Notes under the pieces: model-generated
Databases searched by the model: none
Seen by the model: the letters and a program-made list of their open reading frames with translations, nothing else
What the model was told of the DNA's origin: nothing
Position numbers and translations under genes: made by a program
In this document: positions 58,664 through 64,000 of the stretch, in pieces
Position numbering within the stretch: the first letter of the stretch is position 1
Layout: the number at the start of each line of letters is the position of its first letter
From: Nemophila menziesii
Lineage: Eukaryota > Streptophyta > Magnoliopsida > Boraginales > Hydrophyllaceae
Direction: 5' to 3'
NCBI GenBank assembly: GCA_029959085.1
Contig: JARWIR010000008.1
Span: 15,052,001 to 15,116,000, forward strand
DNA: 64,000 bases

Positions 58664-60745
58664 GTATGTGTATGGAGCATTATCTCTTCTTATACATGAT
58701 TTATGTGATACTGGAAGTTGGACGCCGATTAGTATGGAGAGACAAGGTCGAAAGTTATCTCATATCTTTTTTGTTGACGATCTAATCCTGTTTGGTGAAG
58801 CCTCCCTTTCACATGTGAATCTAATTTAGGAGACACTGGATATGTTTTGTAGAGAAGTCGGCCAAACTATAAGCGCGGAGAAATCACTTGTATAATTTTT
58901 TAGAAATGTATCGATGGAGGTACAACTTGAGTTGAAAGTGTGAATGGTTATTGTCTCAACGAGTCTTTTGGAACTTATTTGGGATCCCATTCATTTAGGG
59001 CGACTACCTAAAGGGTTCTACAAGATAATTATGGAAATAATGAGGTGAAATTAGCTACATGGAAGGCAAAAACTCTCTCTTTAGCTGGTCGTGTTACACT
59101 TGCCTAATTGGTTCTTTGTGCAACACCAACTTATCAAATGCAAGTGATGAAATTACCGGTTTTTGTATGTGATGAGATAGACCGGATTGTTAGGGATTTT
59201 ACATGGGGATCCTCAAATGAGAAGGGAAATATCCATTGGGTTTCATGGGATCAAGTGTGTAAGCCAAAATCGGTTGAAGGTTTAGGACTACGAGGTGCAA
59301 AAAAATTGTAACTAGCTCTGTTAACAAAGATCATGTGGAAATTACTCCAAAATCATAAGGTTGCATGGATGGAGGTCTTCAAAAATAAATATTTTAAAGA
59401 TGGGTTACTTCAAAGGGAGAGAAAGGTTAGCGAATCGAATGTATGCATATCCATTCTAGTGGTGGTGAAATTGCTTAAGGATAGGGTAGTAGAAGTGGGT
59501 GAAGTGGATGAGGTGATTTACAAATGAAGACATGAACCCTCGGATCAGTTTTCAGTTAAGTAAGCCTTTGTGCGCATTGAAAATATTGCTCCTGACTTAA
59601 CTTTTAATTGGAGAAGTATTTGGAATGTGAAATATCCCTAGAAGTTACGGTTTTTGTTATGACGGATTGTGCGGGAACGGCTTCCCACAGCGGAGAATTT
59701 GTACAGGAGAAATGTGCTTGAGGATAAGGCGTGCACCATTTGTGGAGCTGAGAGGGAGGATGTACGACATGTGTTCGTGAGTTGTAAAAAAGCTAAAGCA
59801 CTTTGGCAACATTGTATCGTGTCAAAGAGCAGGTGGAGTGTCCAACTCGAAAGATTTTGTTGTACTGCTTTGTTGTGTTGGTACAGCGCCCAACCTAGAA
59901 AAAGTTGATGGGGGGGTTAATATACCACATGGGCTGTTGCAGTCTCATCACACCTTGACTGCGTGGCCTGGAATGGACAACTGCAATGTGAATGGCGGCC
60001 TGGTGGAGCGTAATGAGCCACTGATTCCCTCCATGAAGAAGTGACTGCAAGCTCACCTTGATGCGCATTTCAAGTATGTGGGTCTTGATTGGCCTCTGAT
60101 TTTTGTTGCAATATTAGGCGTTATTTGGTCCAGGAGAAATGATGCGAATTTTAATGATCCTTCATTAACTCTCCGCATTGAGGGATAAAAAAGGGATACG
60201 ATTAGGATGGCTAGCGATTTAGCTTTGGCGTGGGGTGGGGTAATGAGTGTGACAGTGGAGTTATAAAGTCGGCAAGGAGTACGTTGATCAAATGGGTTAA
60301 ACCTCAAAGTAAAAATAAATTAAATGTTGATGGAAGTTGTGATCTAGCGAGGAGTAAGGCCAGGATATGAAGGATACTTAAAGATGAAGATGGATTGTTT
60401 CTTGCGGGATTTTCCAGAATATGTGTGGTAGAATCACCTTTTCACTCAGAAGTTTTGGCTTTACATTACGGGTTGCGATGGGCGGTAGGTCGTGGCATCA
60501 AATAATTTTATGTTGAAACTGATTCGAAAGAGTTTCATGCACTAGTGAAGACGGTGGAAATTTTAAAAGTTGAACTTGTCATATCGAATGAGATTCTATT
60601 GAGATTCTAAGGAATAATCCAGGTTTTGAGGTAAATTATATTTATTGGAAAGTCAATATATGTGCAGATTTATTGGCAAAGAAAGAAGCCGAATTACTCA
60701 AGACTCTTTGTGTGTATAAAAATCCTTTAGAGTATTTGTGAAACA
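58664..60745 (+). pseudogene. 3' half of a LINE ORF2 (reverse transcriptase, zinc-binding region, RNase H)
   Basis: The reverse-transcriptase part begins near 58664, with FFVDDLILFGEASLSHVNLI near 58770-58830 (catalytic DD kept). Then SLAGRVTLA near 59080, FVCDEIDRIVRDFTWGSSNE near 59162, and a zinc-binding part MRERLPTAENLYRRNVLEDK with CTICGAEREDVRHVFVSC near 59730-59785. RNase H begins with KLNVDGSCDLARS near 60320 and includes HSEVLALHYGLRWAV and YVETDSKEFHAL. Several stops and frameshifts. The 5' half is absent, as is common after incomplete LINE insertion. Confidence 0.85.
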
Positions 60746-61193
60746 GTATAATAAAAGATAGGCGATTGCGAGATTAGTGAGCTTGTGTTAGATTCCTCAT
60801 GAAAGGGTAGTTAATTTTGTTAATTTGGGTTTTGAGTCTCAGATGTATGAGAAAAAAATATCTACTCGAATAATTTTCGTTGGTGGGTAACTGTTGGCCA
60901 GTTACTTGATTGCATCTCCCCACGTGATAGATAGAAGGAGGTGATGGCAGCATATAATAACTGCCCTTAGACCCTCAATCATCCACTGGTTCGCTTATTT
61001 TTAAAGTTTATTGCCTCAAAATTGTATGAACTAACGTAGAATCAACGTCAAACACTACAGCATATGATGTCCATACACTTGCTTCACTCCCTTGCTCCCT
61101 CCTCAAATTTAATTCAACTACGTTAAAAAAATCTTTTAACAAAAAATTAAAAAAAAGTTAAAAATCATTTAAAAAAATTGGTGTCTGTATTTG
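60746..61193. other. Intergenic, nothing firm
   Basis: No recognisable gene. A CACTCCCTTGCTCCCTCC stretch near 61080-61100 faintly recalls a part of WRKY exon 3 and could belong to the relic that follows. Confidence 0.4.
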
Positions 61194-61300
61194 CCAAAGG
61201 ATCCAAATTTCGTAGCAGGTCTTGCAACCGCCATTAAAGGGAACTATTCCCCAGCCAAATTAGAAAGTAAGTAGAAGTTGGATTCAACAGTGTTGTGGAT
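61194..61300 (+). pseudogene. Relic of a third WRKY group IIa gene (3' end)
   Basis: KDPNFVAGLATAIKGNYSP matches the end of the WRKY proteins in this window ([19 protein letters not shown]), and the similarity continues past the stop into 3' flank-like sequence (GATTCAACA against GATTCAATA). The WRKY domain itself is not found upstream. It is about 5.5 kb from copy B. Confidence 0.65.
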
Positions 61301-61787
61301 TAAAGAAAGAACTATTCATGTCATACACTTTATAACATCATTGTTTATAGTTGCTAATTTCTTCTTTAGCTCCTAAGCTTAACGTATCAAAAAAGGTTAG
61401 TAATCTTTTGTAAGAAGTAACAACAAAAACTCAAAAGAAAAATATAACAATTAATACAGATGGAAAATGAATACAAATAGTTGCACAAAAAAGGTAATTC
61501 AAGCATGGCAAGAGTAAGATGATAATTCATTTGTGTACCCTAGAAGAAATTTAGATGATGGATTGTGAATTTTAGAGTAACTCATAAAACTACTACAAGA
61601 TGGGATTCATGTTAACAAGGTATATAAGAAACCTCCAAACACCAAACACCAAACACATGGGGAATATTCCATTCTAAATTTCTACATACAAATAAACAAA
61701 AAGTAAATCAACAATGATTTGTACATTCTCACATCAAACCACCCATAATAATAATACCTTAACCTCATAAATAACTCTACTTAACTC
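61301..61787. other. Intergenic and 3' flank of the glycosylase gene
   Basis: No gene. It probably includes the 3' untranslated region of the glycosylase gene. Confidence 0.45.
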
Positions 61788-64000
61788 TCATAAACTCAAC
61801 TCATCAATACCTCCAATAACATCCTCAACTTGTTTACCTTCCATTTTAGTACCACCACAAACACTCACTTCATCTTTAATACCACCATTTAAACACTCTT
61901 GAAATCTAAAGCAACTAATAAGATGATCATTGTTTATTCCAGCTACTTGCATAAATGAATACACAACTGTAGGACCCACTCCTCTAAAACCTCGTTTTAC
62001 CATATCTTTACTTATCGCATCAGCTTTTGATGTCTTAATAGGTACTTGTCTAGGGTAACGAAAATGACCAATTATTGGTTTGTAATTTACAAATCCCCAT
62101 ATATACTTATCCAATGACCCAAATTCATCAATTATCTGCATCATAAACCATAATTTAAACTCTTTTAATAAAACAAATATTTAAATTATCAACAATTCAA
62201 CATACCTTACAAGTTTGACGAGCATTTTCAATTATAGCACGTAGTTTTAGTTCAGACAAAAGTGAACTACCAGGGCTACCTGGTATAGCTACCTTTTTCT
62301 CACTTAATTTCGAAACTGCCATTGGGTCAAACTCATGAAATACTTCTCTGAGTACACATAAATTAACGTTAAATCAACATCAAATTAAATGAATTAAAAA
62401 TTGGTATACATTGAGTTACCTAAATGTATGTCTTTTACTGAGAATAGTGGGCCATGTAAGTTCAGCTAATGCCACACAGAAGCTAAGTAATTCAAATAGT
62501 TTCCTGTAAATTATTTAATATTTAAATAAACATATATACCGTGAATTTACTAGTAATTGGAATGTAAATAAATAAATAAATACCTATCATCGTGCACTGG
62601 GACCCCCCATTCTTCATCATGAAAAGCAGCATAAGATGGATCTTTATCACAAGAAAATAATATTAGTACTAAAATAAAAATAAATTAACTTATTTTTTAA
62701 TGTTTGAAAAGCGTGAAACGTATTTAAATGAAACTGAGTTCAATTACTTAAATAACTCCAGAGTGAGATACAAAATCAATATTTTATTTTATTCCTAATC
62801 TCATGACGAAGCTTAAATAAGAATATACGGAAAAAGGACAGATCATAAACAATATACGGAAGTACGAAACTAACTGAAAAAATAACTGCTTAAAATATAC
62901 TACAAAGAGGAATTTGCTTTTAACTATTTTAGCATTTTCACCCTTTACTTACCAAAAAATCGCGATACACAAACTTTGTGAGTAATGGTAAGCTTGAGAT
63001 TACACAACACAGGGTATTTACAGATTTAACTTAAATGTATTATGTTAAATACCCGAACAAAATGCACAATTTCACTATTATAGACAAATTTTGTACAGCT
63101 AGATATCACATTTTTGAACTTTAACATATAAAGCAACTAAATTCTAATCAAATCTCTATTAATAGAACGTATTAACACATGAACATAGCTCGAAAATAGA
63201 ACAATTGGAGTATTAGAAGTTAACTATACTTACCTACTAAATACACAACTATAATTGAAATAACTTCAACATAATGCACAAATTGCATCATATTTTGTAA
63301 GTGCATATGTTAAAATACACAAACTTTCAATGCACAAGCTCTAAAACATAATGGAGCATTAACTATACAAAATTCTGTAGCTTGAAATGTACATACATAT
63401 AAAGCACTCACTTCTCACTTATTCCAACTAAGTTGGACAATACATACATTTAATCTCTGCAAATTGGGGAATCAAAACTTAAAAGCATTCTCATAGCTCA
63501 AAATTTATACACATTGAAGCAGTAATATATTAACATACTGCCATTACTAAAAAACACAGATTTTGTACAACAATAATTCACAATTTGAAGCAAAAGCAAC
63601 TAATTAACATAATTGATTCTAAACAAATAGACAATTTAAGAAGAATTTTGTAATGTACCAGTATTTGCAGTTACCCAAGCACATCTCTTTTTCGCCTGAA
63701 AACCATCAGCTAAAGACTCAGTATCACCAACATTCTTCTCAGTCTTTTCAATTTTCGGATTGCATTGCTGTTTCCTGCGTATAGGCAATGGTGACGGAGT
63801 AGTAGTAGTGACACTTCGGCGGCTAATTCTGCCCGTTGATGCTCGGCTATTGGAAGAATCTGAAGAAGCATCGGACGAACAAGAAGCGTTCATTGACAAA
63901 TTTGACCTCATCAAAACTGACCTAGCTTCCTGCTTTCGCAAAATGGAAGCCGCACTTTTCTTCACTGGAGGCATTGAGTCACTTCGCAATGCTTCTGAAG
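61788..64000 (-). CDS. DNA-3-methyladenine glycosylase I, 5' end beyond the window
   Basis: Five exons on the minus strand: exon 1 63659 to the window edge (partial), 62584-62641, 62420-62503, 62206-62347, 61788-62135. All GT-AG junctions keep the frame. The N-terminal part is a serine- and basic-rich leader typical of plant homologues. The TAG domain runs through KKRCAWVTANTDPSYAAFHD, EEWGVPVHDD, KLFELLSFCVALAELTWPTI, LSKRHTFREVFHEFDP, ELKLRAIIENARQ, SLDKYIWGFVNYKP, SKDMVKRGFRGVGPTVVYSF and NDHLISCFRF. The Cys of KRCAW, the His of FHDEEW, and the His and Cys of NDHLISC correspond to the four zinc ligands of bacterial Tag. The family removes 3-methyladenine from alkylated DNA to start base-excision repair, in the nucleus or organelles. 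No start codon can be fixed: the frame is open to the window edge, and MPPVKK at about 63974 is the first ATG seen. Confidence 0.93.

Noticed and set aside
1..64000. tRNA or rRNA genes
   Set aside because: The only tRNA-like sequences I found are retroelement primer-binding sites; no cloverleaf or rRNA core was seen by eye.

Overview
The window is nuclear DNA from a flowering plant, almost certainly a eudicot. It is AT-rich, has spliced genes with GT-AG introns, and is dominated by plant-type retrotransposons (Ty3/gypsy Athila-like, Ty1/copia, L1-type LINEs). Only three host genes are convincing: two tandem copies of a group IIa WRKY transcription factor (41.2-42.3 kb and 54.6-55.7 kb, both +) and a DNA-3-methyladenine glycosylase I gene (61.8 kb to beyond the right edge, -). 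A short relic of a third WRKY gene lies at 61.2 kb. The species cannot be named from the sequence.

Layout. 0.2-10.05 kb: a complete, apparently very young Athila-like gypsy element on the minus strand, with two 1521-bp LTRs that I read as identical, TSD ATCCA, a tRNA-Asp-type primer site and a polypurine tract. It keeps gag-protease and an extra ORF but has no reverse transcriptase, RNase H or integrase core. 10.35-11.86 kb: a degenerate CCTTAA hexamer array. 11.96-24.65 kb: a decayed plus-strand LINE, split by a 7.4-kb minus-strand copia element (TSD AAAAA, 404-bp LTRs). 25.27-25.88 kb: a hAT-like element. 25.9-29.8 kb: a decayed minus-strand LINE. 30.5-34.3 kb: a Tourist-like MITE, a long hairpin and an 80-bp tandem repeat in AT-rich DNA. 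35.9-38.9 kb: an old Athila-family LTR with a younger solo LTR inside its end.

38.9-55.7 kb is a diverged segmental duplication. Each copy carries a minus-strand LINE fragment followed by a WRKY gene. Between the copies lie a tandem duplication with a MITE in one half, a relic of a SIRE-like copia element, and two more solo LTRs of the Athila-like family. 56.2-58.6 kb: a copia gag-protease-integrase relic. 58.66-60.75 kb: the 3' half of a LINE. 61.2 kb: the WRKY relic. 61.8-64.0 kb: the glycosylase gene.

How it fits together. The two WRKY proteins are nearly identical while the DNA around them has diverged, so the coding parts look constrained or homogenised. Their promoters differ: copy B keeps two adjacent W-boxes about 100 bp from its TATA box, whereas copy A has lost one and carries a 583-bp hAT insertion between the survivor and its TATA box. 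The transposon record is layered and datable by nesting and TSDs. The most notable element is the gag-protease-only gypsy copy, whose twin LTRs imply recent movement using enzymes from elsewhere.
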